Part shown: in pieces, positions 1 through 7,195 of the stretch | How the letters are laid out: the number at the start of each line of letters is the position of its first letter | Position numbering within the stretch: position 1 is the stretch's first letter | Source of the DNA: Nitrosopumilus sp. UBA526 | GTDB taxonomy: Archaea; Thermoproteota; Nitrososphaeria; Nitrososphaerales; Nitrosopumilaceae | Assembly: GCA_002506665.1 (NCBI GenBank) | Contig: DAXZ01000007.1 | Span: 1-15,708, forward strand | DNA length: 15,708 bases | Direction: 5' to 3' | The notes under the pieces: generated by a model | Seen by the model: the letters and a program-made list of their open reading frames with translations, nothing else | Told to the model about the DNA's origin: nothing | Databases searched by the model: none | Made by a program: the position numbers and the translations under genes

Positions 1-73
1 TGATTGAAGAGGGGATTCTAAACACATCTTCATAGGAATTTGTCTACCATTCATACGTTAATCTCGAAATACT

Positions 74-433
74 ATGGCAGGTCTCTTTAAACATCCAAAA
101 CGGCGTCTCAAAAAACTACTCAGGGACGGTGAGTATGATGAGGCAGTATCCTTTGGAAAAAGCCTCGAGTCCAAATACTCTGATGATCATGACTTTATGT
201 TTATCATGGGTAGCGTCTTCTTTATTGTAGATGATGCAAAAAGGGCACTGCCATACTTTGAACGAGCGCTTCAATTAGATGACAGCGATATTGAGACACT
301 AACCCTAACGACTAATGTGCATCTAGCCTTGCAACAAAAAGATGAGGCCATTGATTGTTGCAGACGTATAATCAAGCTTGACCCTAAAAACTCTGAAGCA
401 CAAACATTGCTTGAAAAACTCGAGTCTATCTGA
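74..433 (+). CDS. small TPR-repeat protein
   Basis: A 119-aa protein made almost entirely of tetratricopeptide-like helix pairs: roughly residues 9-39, 41-73 and 74-107, the last two ending in the typical 'LDP/LDD' turns (ALQLDDSD, IIKLDPKN). TPR domains are protein-interaction scaffolds; nothing in the sequence names the partner. The N-terminus is basic (HPKRRLKKLLR), with no signal peptide or membrane segment, so it is probably cytoplasmic. It converges on the next gene with a 9-nt gap. The ATG start is the only good one; the 73 bases before it show no clear TATA box. Role unknown; the family assignment rests on the periodicity and is fairly secure. Confidence 0.85.
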   Translation: MAGLFKHPKRRLKKLLRDGEYDEAVSFGKSLESKYSDDHDFMFIMGSVFFIVDDAKRALPYFERALQLDDSDIETLTLTTNVHLALQQKDEAIDCCRRIIKLDPKNSEAQTLLEKLESI

Positions 434-442
434 TGTGTCAAG

Positions 443-913
443 CTACTTTATCTCATAGACATTATCCAAAAGCCAGTTGCAAAATTCTGTAACCTTTTCA
501 TCAAAGTCAGTCCAGATGTGAACTGAATGGGGCAGGATATCTATCTTCCAGCTATCTGTATACACCCTTACTCCTTCATTGTTCTCATACATGTAGGCAT
601 CCTCTGTCTTGACATCCCCTAGAATCTCTACTGCCTTTTGTTTGATTATCTGCCTGTCTATCGGGAATCTCTTCTTGTCTTGGTTTATAATCAGGCTCAG
701 ATCCCTGGTTCCATACCTCTCAAACTCTTCAATCCTGCCTTGTTTTGGAAAGTTTACAATTAATTTGATATTGTATCTCTTGCCGACATCCTTGCCAATC
801 TCTACAATTCTTGTATATGCCATCGCCGGATTCTTTTTTAAAAGAAATCTTATTTGTGCTAGGTCTTTTCTCAACTGAGACTGCAAATCTGTTACCAACT
901 CTGAGAATATCAT
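443..913 (-). CDS. conserved-looking hypothetical protein, 156 aa
   Basis: I do not recognise a family. The protein is soluble, with no signal peptide or membrane segment. The first 45 residues look like two amphipathic helices; the middle (residues 48-80) alternates like beta strands (IKLIVNFP, RDLSLIIN), and the C-terminal 40 residues contain a strand-rich stretch (KIDILPHSVHIWTDF) before a final helix. Codon use is like the neighbours. The ATG at 913 is supported by a TATA-like element centred about 29 nt upstream (939-945). It is divergent from the 993 gene, with 79 bp between the two starts. Confidence 0.75.
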   Translation of the reverse strand: MIFSELVTDLQSQLRKDLAQIRFLLKKNPAMAYTRIVEIGKDVGKRYNIKLIVNFPKQGRIEEFERYGTRDLSLIINQDKKRFPIDRQIIKQKAVEILGDVKTEDAYMYENNEGVRVYTDSWKIDILPHSVHIWTDFDEKVTEFCNWLLDNVYEIK

Positions 914-938
914 GTCATTGTAAAAACTCGTATCATTA

Positions 939-945
939 CTATTAA
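939..945 (-). promoter_or_regulatory. TATA-like box for the 443-913 gene
   Basis: Read on the minus strand this is TTAATAG, centred about 29 nt before the ATG at 913. The spacing fits an archaeal TATA box giving a leaderless or nearly leaderless transcript. Confidence 0.45.
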
Positions 946-961
946 TCTAACTCAAGCTTGG

Positions 962-970
962 TTTTTTTAG
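962..970 (+). promoter_or_regulatory. TATA-like box for the 993-1634 gene
   Basis: A TTTTTTTAG run centred about 27 nt before the ATG at 993, the position expected of an archaeal TATA box on a leaderless transcript. Confidence 0.45.
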
Positions 971-992
971 AACCTCAAACCAGCATACGAGT

Positions 993-1634
993 ATGGCAAT
1001 GCCTATGGACTATGATGGAATGAGGACAGACGATGCCTCTGAGAGAACAGATAATGTAGATGAATACAGGAGAACATGCATTGATTTTGTTGAGAGTATC
1101 TCACATGATTATGAGGACTGGGTTGATTATTACAAACTTTCTGCAGATGAGGACAAGCGAAGACGTGATGGTATCCGAGCTATCGTAACACGGACAAACC
1201 AATGGATAGCAAAGGTCGCACAATCCATCAAGGCAGTTGATGTAGTAATGAATGATGGAATCCAAAAGATGGCAGAATCCACTGCAGGAAAACCCTTTGA
1301 GATAGGCGTCTTTGTAAATAACCGATCAGGCTATACTGAGACAAATCCGGGAATTATTGATGTAAATGTAAAGGCAAGCGGCAGGGAGAAAAAGACAAAG
1401 CTGGGATTTCATTTCCAAAAGACTAGATTTAGAATCGACTCTACATGTGGTGCCTACATTGATGAGAATAACCTGCCAATTATACCATATGATTTAATGG
1501 ACATTCATCTAAAACTGCATGTCCAAGACGCAAAGCCTCGCGATGTCATCTCATTTACTGTTACGGTATGTGAGGTTACAGATGATATCGAGTATGACCG
1601 GCGGGGGGTCTCTACTATCATACACATAGTATAG
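993..1634 (+). CDS. hypothetical protein with helical N-half and beta-rich C-half
   Basis: A 213-aa protein of no family I can name. The first 90 residues are acidic and helix-forming (VDEYRRTCIDFVESISHDYEDWVDYYK). From about residue 100 it switches to alternating strand-like segments (FEIGVFVNNRS, GIIDVNVKAS, KLGFHFQKTRFRI, VISFTVTVCEV), suggesting a compact beta domain. No signal peptide or membrane helix is visible. The ATG at 993 fits a TATA box 27 nt upstream; further in-frame ATGs lie at codons 3, 5 and 10. It ends 3 nt from the convergent beta-propeller gene. Confidence 0.75.
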   Translation: MAMPMDYDGMRTDDASERTDNVDEYRRTCIDFVESISHDYEDWVDYYKLSADEDKRRRDGIRAIVTRTNQWIAKVAQSIKAVDVVMNDGIQKMAESTAGKPFEIGVFVNNRSGYTETNPGIIDVNVKASGREKKTKLGFHFQKTRFRIDSTCGAYIDENNLPIIPYDLMDIHLKLHVQDAKPRDVISFTVTVCEVTDDIEYDRRGVSTIIHIV

Positions 1635-1637
1635 AAA

Positions 1638-3770
1638 CTATTGAAGAAGGCTAATGAATTTGCCAGTGCCGTCTAGTCTTATGGAATTGATCGCTGAGAG
1701 CTCATCTAGGCTATTCATCTTTAGATATCCCTCAGAAACAGTATACAAGACATTATCAATGTAAAATGTCCTTGCATAATCCATATCGTAATACCCCTGC
1801 TTTGAGTGTGTTATTGTTCCTCTTAGATCAAACCCATCTGAATCATCCAAATCAAACACATAAAATCCGCCCCAATAACCGTCGCTCATCCTAAATCTTT
1901 TGTCAAGATCTTGTACATCGCTGGTAATCGGAATCGCCAAAGTGTTACTTTGTTTATCAAAAAAGAATGCCTTGTGATCGTACAATGCCTCAGACTCTGT
2001 TGTTACCTCTCCTATTACGACCTCATCAGATACTCTGGGATTACTCACATCTGATACATTAAACAATGCAATCTTGATTCCAAGCTGCACGACTCTGCCA
2101 AATGATTCATCGGTATCCCTGCCAATCCCGATAATGTTATCCTTGTCATATGGATGCAGATAGGTTGAGAATCCCGGGATCTTTAGTTCACCTAGCATCT
2201 TTGGTGTATCTGATGACAGGTCAATTACAAAGAATGGATCAATCTGCCGGAATGTCACCAAGTATAGTCTGTCTCCGATGAATCTTGCTGAGAATATATC
2301 TTCATTTGGGGCAATCTCATCTAGTCCTCCTACTATCTCTAGCTGTTCATCTAGTACATATACTGAATTTGCACGTATAGTGCCACTATTCTCTGAATAA
2401 TAGTCTACAGTAGTTGCAACTCTGAATCTGTCTCCTTCTTGATCCATTGAGAACTGGTTTAGCAACCTGCCTGGAACCACACCATTTGCTACGTATTTTA
2501 TCTCGGCATTCTCTGTTGAAATCTTGTGGATTACTGTATGACTCGTATCTTTTATCTCAGTCTCGTACATGTCTAGTGCCTCGTCTATCTCATCAAAGAG
2601 TTCATTCTTGGCATCATCGCTCATCTTGCTGTATGCCTCTTGCATCAGTTCTGAGATCTCTATCCATCGTACCTGTGGGTCTTGGAGCTTGACTGCTATC
2701 TGCTCTCTGATGTTCTCTGGTAATAATGGAACTACCACTGCTACAAATCCCTCTCTTTCCAACTTTTCATAAAACCCAGACGACATTCTCTTTTGATATG
2801 CTAGGTAGAAATTGTCCTCTGATACATAAAATGTTCCGGCCTTATCCATCAGAAATGATTCAGAGTTTATCTTGTCTCCAAAGATCTCAATAGCAGTCAA
2901 CGTGCTAAAACTTGATGGCTGTTCCATATCATCAAAGTAAAATACATCCGGTGTCATGATCGTTATAGAGTTCTCTTGTATTACAGGCAACCTGGGATCT
3001 TGATAGCTTAGATAGCTGTTTGTTATCAGATATACATAGTCGTCTATCATTCGTGCATCTGCAAAGTAACCATCAGCGGAATAATCTCTGAGGATTGTGG
3101 GATTCTTTTTATCTGATACGTCCACAACTAATACATGTGTAACTGAAACAGATGACTCTTTTGGAACAAAGTCATACTGTGGTATGATCTCCTCGTCATT
3201 ATACCCGCTGTAAAACATTACTAGTCTGTCGCCGTTTAGAAATATGTTTTCGATATCATCGCTCTGTGATGGAATATCTAATGCAATCTTTAGAATTAAT
3301 TTTGCATCCTCTGCTGGATATGCATCAATAATTGTGAGCGTGTTTTCATTTACAATGTATACGTATTTTGAATCATTTTTGAGATAGTCTGGTTCATCTA
3401 CATTTTGAACCTGAACGTTTGTTGTTGAATACGTCTCTCCTGATTTTATATATGCATCACTTGACATAGTCCCCATTGGCCAGCTATCTAGTATTACAGA
3501 TCCACCTATCTTTATGCCTAGTCCCTCTTGCTTTCCATATTGCTCAAGTATGTCCCTTAGATCCTCTTGCGATGTTATCTTTTTAATCCCAGATATCTCC
3601 ACCAAGTTTGATGTCTGGTTAACAATGACTGATTCGGTTGTGGATACCTGATCGTCTATGGGGACGATGGTAAATTCGCTCTTTTGTTCTGACTCTGCTG
3701 AAAGTAATATTCCTGCTGTGCCTATTGCAATAATGGCACCTATGACTGCGACTATCTTTACTGAGACCAT
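1638..3770 (-). CDS. exported beta-propeller domain protein (COG4880/Beta_propel type)
   Basis: A 710-aa protein with an N-terminal signal anchor (hydrophobic residues 4-24) and a large extracytoplasmic region. It carries several hallmarks I associate with the archaeal secreted beta-propeller family distantly related to WD-40: TTNVQVQNVDEPDYLKND near residue 117, LLNQFSMDQEGDRFRVATT near 436, and later DRLYLVTFRQIDPFFVIDL and LKIPGFSTYLHPYDKDNI. A mainly helical, acidic segment interrupts the blades at about residues 330-408. No catalytic site is evident; the family is usually considered a cell-surface or interaction module. It is on the same strand as the upstream cupin gene but separated by 83 bp, so may have its own promoter. 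Confidence 0.9.
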   Translation of the reverse strand: MVSVKIVAVIGAIIAIGTAGILLSAESEQKSEFTIVPIDDQVSTTESVIVNQTSNLVEISGIKKITSQEDLRDILEQYGKQEGLGIKIGGSVILDSWPMGTMSSDAYIKSGETYSTTNVQVQNVDEPDYLKNDSKYVYIVNENTLTIIDAYPAEDAKLILKIALDIPSQSDDIENIFLNGDRLVMFYSGYNDEEIIPQYDFVPKESSVSVTHVLVVDVSDKKNPTILRDYSADGYFADARMIDDYVYLITNSYLSYQDPRLPVIQENSITIMTPDVFYFDDMEQPSSFSTLTAIEIFGDKINSESFLMDKAGTFYVSEDNFYLAYQKRMSSGFYEKLEREGFVAVVVPLLPENIREQIAVKLQDPQVRWIEISELMQEAYSKMSDDAKNELFDEIDEALDMYETEIKDTSHTVIHKISTENAEIKYVANGVVPGRLLNQFSMDQEGDRFRVATTVDYYSENSGTIRANSVYVLDEQLEIVGGLDEIAPNEDIFSARFIGDRLYLVTFRQIDPFFVIDLSSDTPKMLGELKIPGFSTYLHPYDKDNIIGIGRDTDESFGRVVQLGIKIALFNVSDVSNPRVSDEVVIGEVTTESEALYDHKAFFFDKQSNTLAIPITSDVQDLDKRFRMSDGYWGGFYVFDLDDSDGFDLRGTITHSKQGYYDMDYARTFYIDNVLYTVSEGYLKMNSLDELSAINSIRLDGTGKFISLLQ

Positions 3771-3816
3771 CTATCAAATTTGTCTCAAATACTATGATTT
3801 AGCCATTACTACATAT

Positions 3817-3840
3817 GGTTCTGTCGGGTTATCGGAACCC
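3817..3840. repeat. overlapping inverted repeats (two mutually exclusive stems)
   Basis: In the 83-bp gap between the cupin end and the beta-propeller start. GGGTT (3826-3830) pairs with AACCC (3836-3840) around a 5-nt loop. GGTTC (3817-3821) can instead pair with GAACC (3835-3839). No T-run follows on the minus strand, so it is a poor terminator; an operator or chance are both possible. Confidence 0.3.
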
Positions 3841-3853
3841 GTATTACAAATCA

Positions 3854-4315
3854 TCATTTTTTACGTTCTACCAAAAGCCTTGCCGTATTATGGTCTGACT
3901 CGTACCACCGTGTCTTGTATGATATATTTCTTTTAGGCAAGACATTGATTGCAATGTGAGAAAATTCTTTTCTCTTATCAACTGAGCCATGTGTGTGAAG
4001 TGTATTTGTTGGAATATGTATAATGTCGCCTTTGTTTAGACTTAGTTTTTTTGTCTTTCTTACCTTAAAGTTATTCTTGCTAGTGCCATACTTTTTGAAA
4101 ATCTCCAAACTTCCTCTGCCATTGACTCCGATGAGAATCTGGTTTCCATTATGCTGATGAAGCTTTGTCCTTGCACCTCTCTCAAAATGAACATGATAAA
4201 TATCCTGACCCTCTGCCTTGATCTTCTCTGAGAGTATCTTCATCCATGTCTTGCCTGTAAACCAGTCTGGATTTACGTCTCGTCTATCCCCGGTACCTGA
4301 GATATTTGTCTTCAT
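3854..4315 (-). CDS. cupin-fold protein
   Basis: A 153-aa single-domain cupin. Motif 1 appears as KLHQHNGNQILIGVNGRG (His53, His55; the usual metal-ligand Glu is replaced by Gln59). Motif 2 is GDIIHIPTNTLHTHG with His107. This is a 3-His-type metal site or a non-catalytic small-molecule binding cupin; the substrate cannot be read from sequence. It starts with ATG 3 nt after the stop of the SHOCT-tailed gene, so the two are almost certainly cotranscribed. The C-terminal tail is basic. Confidence 0.8.
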   Translation of the reverse strand: MKTNISGTGDRRDVNPDWFTGKTWMKILSEKIKAEGQDIYHVHFERGARTKLHQHNGNQILIGVNGRGSLEIFKKYGTSKNNFKVRKTKKLSLNKGDIIHIPTNTLHTHGSVDKRKEFSHIAINVLPKRNISYKTRWYESDHNTARLLVERKK

Positions 4316-4318
4316 GTC

Positions 4319-4726
4319 CTAAATCCTTTCTAGAATCTTTTTCTTTTTTTCTTGAAACTCGCTTTCTGTAATTATCTTATCATCTCTTAGCTTGCCGAGC
4401 TTTTCAAGTATATCCAAGTCATTACGTGTGTTTGTCGTAACTTTTTTTGCGGCCAATATCCCGCGGCTAATCTTTTCAATTCCTCTCTTTTGCAACGAGT
4501 CTTTCTCCTTTATTGCTTGTGCTTGCAGTTCCTTGGTTGTCCTAGCTGCCTGCTTTGCAGTCATGGTGCCAATCTCTACTGCCTCGTCTAATATCCCGTC
4601 TGCCTTTTTGACTCCATCCTTGACTGCTCCATCTAACATCACTTCTGCCTTTTTGACTCCATCCTGGACTGCCCTGTCTGCCTTTTTGAGAAATTTATCG
4701 ATATATCCGCCCTTTGTGTCTGTCAT
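4319..4726 (-). CDS. repeat protein with C-terminal SHOCT domain
   Basis: A 135-aa highly charged, nearly all-helical protein. Residues 22-36 and 37-51 are an almost exact tandem repeat (DGVKKAxxxLDxAVx), encoded by a 45-bp direct repeat. Residues 106-133 (ILEKLGKLRDDKIITESEFQEKKKKIL) match the short C-terminal SHOCT domain, typically found at the ends of otherwise unrelated proteins and thought to mediate oligomerisation. No membrane segment is present. It is the first gene of a two-gene minus-strand operon with the cupin. A TATA-like element at 4748-4755 lies about 25 nt before the ATG. Confidence 0.75.
   Translation of the reverse strand: MTDTKGGYIDKFLKKADRAVQDGVKKAEVMLDGAVKDGVKKADGILDEAVEIGTMTAKQAARTTKELQAQAIKEKDSLQKRGIEKISRGILAAKKVTTNTRNDLDILEKLGKLRDDKIITESEFQEKKKKILERI
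4600..4665 (-). repeat. tandem 45-bp direct repeat inside the SHOCT gene
   Basis: A 21-bp block starting CTGCCTTTTTGACTCC at 4600 recurs exactly at 4645, giving a 45-bp period, with a third partial copy (CTGCCTTTTTGA) at 4678. It encodes the 15-residue helical repeat DGVKKAxxxLDxAVx. Confidence 0.7.
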
Positions 4727-4747
4727 GTATCTGATATATCCTCAAAC

Positions 4748-4755
4748 GTATTATC
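4748..4755 (-). promoter_or_regulatory. TATA-like box for the SHOCT-cupin operon
   Basis: GATAATAC on the minus strand, centred about 25 nt before the ATG at 4726, where a leaderless archaeal promoter would place its TATA box. Confidence 0.4.
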
Positions 4756-4774
4756 TCTTTCCAATCTGAATTGA

Positions 4775-4781
4775 TTTAATA
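4775..4781 (+). promoter_or_regulatory. TATA-like box for the 4809-5510 gene
   Basis: TTTAATA, centred about 31 nt before the TTG start; slightly farther than the usual 26-28 nt. Confidence 0.35.
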
Positions 4782-4808
4782 GACAGAATCATGTAATATT
4801 GGATAGTT

Positions 4809-5510
4809 TTGGCAAGTCCTGATGTAAAGAAAGTTGTACTGAGAACAAATATCGACAAAGCCAAGGCAATGGAGATTGTTGAGCAGAAAAAGACATCCCT
4901 TTTCAAGTCACTGCTTTCTAGGCCAAAAAAACAAGACGTCCACATACACTCCCTCAATCTGTACTATGAATGCATACTTGAGGTCTCTGGGAGATATGTG
5001 GCAGACTATTTCAGAAAATCAAGTCATGCCATCTCTGTGGACTCGAATGTACATGAGGTTCTTTTAGGTGATGGTCTCTTTCCTGTGCGTTCAAAGTCTG
5101 GCATTACAAAGGCATTTGTCGGTAAGCGAGGCAAGAACAAGATTGATCTAAATCTAGAAGAGCACGTATTTGTAGAGGAAGAAGACACGATAACACTTGA
5201 TCATAATGGACAAGCTGTAAAATTTTCTTTTAAAATAAATTCAAAGACAGTTGAAAACTATCCAACGAGAATATTAAAAGAGAATCAATCCCATGTCAAA
5301 GGATTTGAGAGTACTTATGATACTGCAATTGCAAGTCTGCAAGAACAACTAAAAAAGCCACTAGATGCCGATGTACGAGAACTTCATGATGAGTTTGTAT
5401 TGCAAGAGATTACCGAGATATATGTCCCCGTATTTGAGGCACGTCTAACAGGCCCTAAAAACAAAGTTGGAATAATACGAATCGATGCAGTACACAAAAA
5501 GATTCTCTAG
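4809..5510 (+). CDS. hypothetical protein, 233 aa (TTG start)
   Basis: A soluble protein I cannot assign to a named family. The first 45 residues are basic and helical (AKAMEIVEQKKTSLFKSLLSRPKKQ). They are followed by strand-rich segments (LNLYYECILEVSGRYV), an acidic central stretch (NLEEHVFVEEEDTITLD), a helical region (residues 165-200), and a C-terminal strand pair (TEIYVPVFEARL, KVGIIRIDAVHKKIL). The TTG start is chosen because no ATG precedes conserved-looking sequence and a TTTAATA box (4775-4781) lies about 30 nt upstream. It is divergent from the SHOCT operon and converges on the dehydrogenase with a 15-nt gap. Confidence 0.75.
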   Translation: MASPDVKKVVLRTNIDKAKAMEIVEQKKTSLFKSLLSRPKKQDVHIHSLNLYYECILEVSGRYVADYFRKSSHAISVDSNVHEVLLGDGLFPVRSKSGITKAFVGKRGKNKIDLNLEEHVFVEEEDTITLDHNGQAVKFSFKINSKTVENYPTRILKENQSHVKGFESTYDTAIASLQEQLKKPLDADVRELHDEFVLQEITEIYVPVFEARLTGPKNKVGIIRIDAVHKKIL

Positions 5511-5525
5511 TCATCTAAACATGAA

Positions 5526-6665
5526 TCATACCATGGATACTAGCAGTGGGTCTGGCCTGTAAAACTCGCCGTGCTTGTCTGCTAGTGTGTTTAGCTCTGC
5601 TACAATTTTTTTGATTCCAATATCCCTTGCTGTCTCAAACAACGGTTTTCTCAAGCCTAGTCCTAGCCTGGCTGCCTTTTCTATCTCTTCTATATCACTT
5701 GCCCCGTTTGTGACAAGCCATGCGGCATTGTTTATGATATTGGCAACAAGCTGAATCGGGTCGCATTTTTTTGCAAGTTCCTCTGATAATGAAACTCGTT
5801 CATATTTGTCATCAGAGTATCTATAGTATCCTTCCCCTGACTTTTGTCCCAGTTTCTTCTCATCAAACATCTTCTCCACAAGTGGATGTGGGTTGATTAC
5901 CTTATCATCACGCAGATGCATCTCTACTGTTGCTTTGTGAATTACATCCATTCCTGTAAAGTCTGCTAGCTCAAAGATGCCCATCGGAAATCCCAGCTTG
6001 AACTTTACTGCAGAATCAATCTCTTCAAGCGTTGCGCCTGTTCTGTCCCTTAGAAAACATGCCTCATGAACCATCGGAATAAACAGCCTATTTATGATAA
6101 ATCCCGGAACATCCCTTCTGCACAGTACGGCCTGTTTGTTGACTGACTCTACATATTCTAGTGTTAAATCGGTAATCTCTTGAGCCGTCTTTTCTCCCGG
6201 AATGACCTCTACTAGCTTCATGAGTTGTGGGGGATTAAAGAAATGAATGCCGATAAATTTCTCAGGGCGTGATGTTGTGTTTGCAATCTCTGTAATTGGA
6301 AGTGTACTTGTGTTTGATGCAAAGATAACATCAGGAGCTGCCACTGAGTCTAGTTCTGCATAGACTGATTTTTTTAGCTCCATGATCTCAGGAACCACTT
6401 CTATGACTAGCTCTGCATCCTTTACGGCCTCACCGAGGTCTATCATCGGCGTTATCCTTGCAAATATTGCATCTCCTTGTCCCTTTGATATCTTTTCTTT
6501 GGATACTAGCTTGTCCAAACTCCACCTTATCTTCTCCATTGCTTTGTCTAAAAATTCTTTTTTGATATCTCGTAAAACCACATTATATCCTGCAGTTGCA
6601 GATACCTGAGCAATCCCGTGTCCCATCACACCTGAGCCCAAAACTGTGATATTTTTTACCGTCAC
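5526..6665 (-). CDS. 3-hydroxyacyl-CoA dehydrogenase (probably (S)-3-hydroxybutyryl-CoA dehydrogenase)
   Basis: NAD-dependent oxidation of 3-hydroxyacyl-CoA to 3-oxoacyl-CoA. In thaumarchaea this class serves the acetoacetyl-CoA-forming step of the 3-hydroxypropionate/4-hydroxybutyrate CO2-fixation cycle. From the GTG chosen here (379 aa), the Rossmann motif GSGVMGHGIAQ is near residue 10. The catalytic Ser/His/Glu/Asn set is intact: SNTST Ser120, HFFNP His141, LVEVI Glu153 and GFIINRL Asn192, with spacings close to the mammalian enzyme. Two C-terminal dehydrogenase domains follow; no hydratase domain is fused. An ATG 13 codons upstream (6704) gives a longer frame. I prefer the GTG at 6665 because family N-termini begin at VTVKNITVLG and a TATA box sits 26-27 nt before it. 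Confidence 0.93.
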   Translation of the reverse strand: MTVKNITVLGSGVMGHGIAQVSATAGYNVVLRDIKKEFLDKAMEKIRWSLDKLVSKEKISKGQGDAIFARITPMIDLGEAVKDAELVIEVVPEIMELKKSVYAELDSVAAPDVIFASNTSTLPITEIANTTSRPEKFIGIHFFNPPQLMKLVEVIPGEKTAQEITDLTLEYVESVNKQAVLCRRDVPGFIINRLFIPMVHEACFLRDRTGATLEEIDSAVKFKLGFPMGIFELADFTGMDVIHKATVEMHLRDDKVINPHPLVEKMFDEKKLGQKSGEGYYRYSDDKYERVSLSEELAKKCDPIQLVANIINNAAWLVTNGASDIEEIEKAARLGLGLRKPLFETARDIGIKKIVAELNTLADKHGEFYRPDPLLVSMV

Positions 6666-6686
6666 GTTCCTCAAAACTCTAGTATC

Positions 6687-6696
6687 CTTTATAATG
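6687..6696. promoter_or_regulatory. shared TATA-like element between divergent genes
   Basis: CTTTATAATG, centred at about 6691.5. It lies about 27 nt from the GTG at 6665 (minus strand) and about 27 nt from the ATG at 6719 (plus strand), so one near-symmetric element could position leaderless transcripts in both directions. Confidence 0.5.
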
Positions 6697-6718
6697 TATT
6701 TCAAGACATTGTCAGTTA

Positions 6719-6880
6719 ATGGGCTTGTTTAAGCGTAAGAAAGACAACGGGACAAAGTGTGATATCTGTGGAACAGAACTACATGATCCAGAACGACTCA
6801 AACGACACATGAAGAAGGCTCACGGAAACGTACCTGCCAAAAAAATGGATCCAAATGCAGGCGATGGAGGTACCTGGTAA
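6719..6880 (+). CDS. small C2H2 zinc-finger protein, 53 aa
   Basis: A 53-aa ORF starting MGLFKRKKDN and ending GDGGTW. It contains one classical C2H2 finger: C14-x2-C17-x12-H30-x4-H35 (CDICGTELHDPERLKRHMKK then AH). The N-terminus is strongly basic (KRKKD), suggesting nucleic-acid binding, though single fingers can also bind protein. The stop codon TAA overlaps the ATG of the next gene by one base (TAATG), indicating cotranscription and probable translational coupling with the small membrane protein. The ATG lies about 27 nt from the shared TATA element at 6687-6696, which supports it as a real, leaderless gene. Confidence 0.8.
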   Translation: MGLFKRKKDNGTKCDICGTELHDPERLKRHMKKAHGNVPAKKMDPNAGDGGTW

Positions 6881-7158
6881 TGGAATTCACATCAAGCCAA
6901 AGAATAAGCCTAGCCTTTGTAGGTGCCTTTGTTGCTGCAGGCATTGTCTTGTCTACGGTCGTCTTTCCATTCTGGAATCTTATACGTGATGATGTCTATG
7001 AGGAGGTAACCATCCTGACAAATGATGCAGGCGTCTGCTATGTCGAGACTAGTGATGTCATCCCAAAGACCATTGCAAACTGTAGCATGAAACCCGGTGA
7101 TACGGTTACTGTCAAATTTGGCGAAGGGCTGGCATGGGCAACTATAGTTGAACCATAA
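6880..7158 (+). CDS. small single-pass membrane-anchored protein
   Basis: A 92-aa protein with one hydrophobic helix at residues 10-31 (SLAFVGAFVAAGIVLSTVVFPF), followed by a small soluble domain of about 60 residues with two cysteines (Cys53, Cys68) and alternating strand-like segments (EEVTILTND, TVTVKFGEG, ATIVEP). The tail could lie outside the membrane, where the cysteines could form a disulfide. No family recognised. Its ATG overlaps the stop of the zinc-finger gene by one base, so the two are probably one transcript. Confidence 0.75.
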   Translation: MEFTSSQRISLAFVGAFVAAGIVLSTVVFPFWNLIRDDVYEEVTILTNDAGVCYVETSDVIPKTIANCSMKPGDTVTVKFGEGLAWATIVEP

Positions 7159-7165
7159 TCGATGA

Positions 7166-7173
7166 TTTAATAT
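7166..7173 (+). promoter_or_regulatory. TATA-like box for the HIT gene
   Basis: TTTAATAT, centred 26-27 nt before the ATG at 7196; consistent with a leaderless transcript independent of the preceding gene pair. Confidence 0.5.
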
Positions 7174-7195
7174 CTATACGGGACCAATAGTTATT

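Noticed and set aside
2447..2772. Plus-strand ORFs antisense to the beta-propeller gene.
   Set aside because: The opposite strand carries an unmistakable, continuous family protein; these are Ser/Leu-rich mirror frames.
4392..4769. 125-residue hydrophobic plus-strand ORF that looks like a membrane protein.
   Set aside because: It is antisense to the lysine-rich SHOCT gene; Lys/Glu codons read backwards give Phe/Leu/Ser, producing an artificial membrane look.
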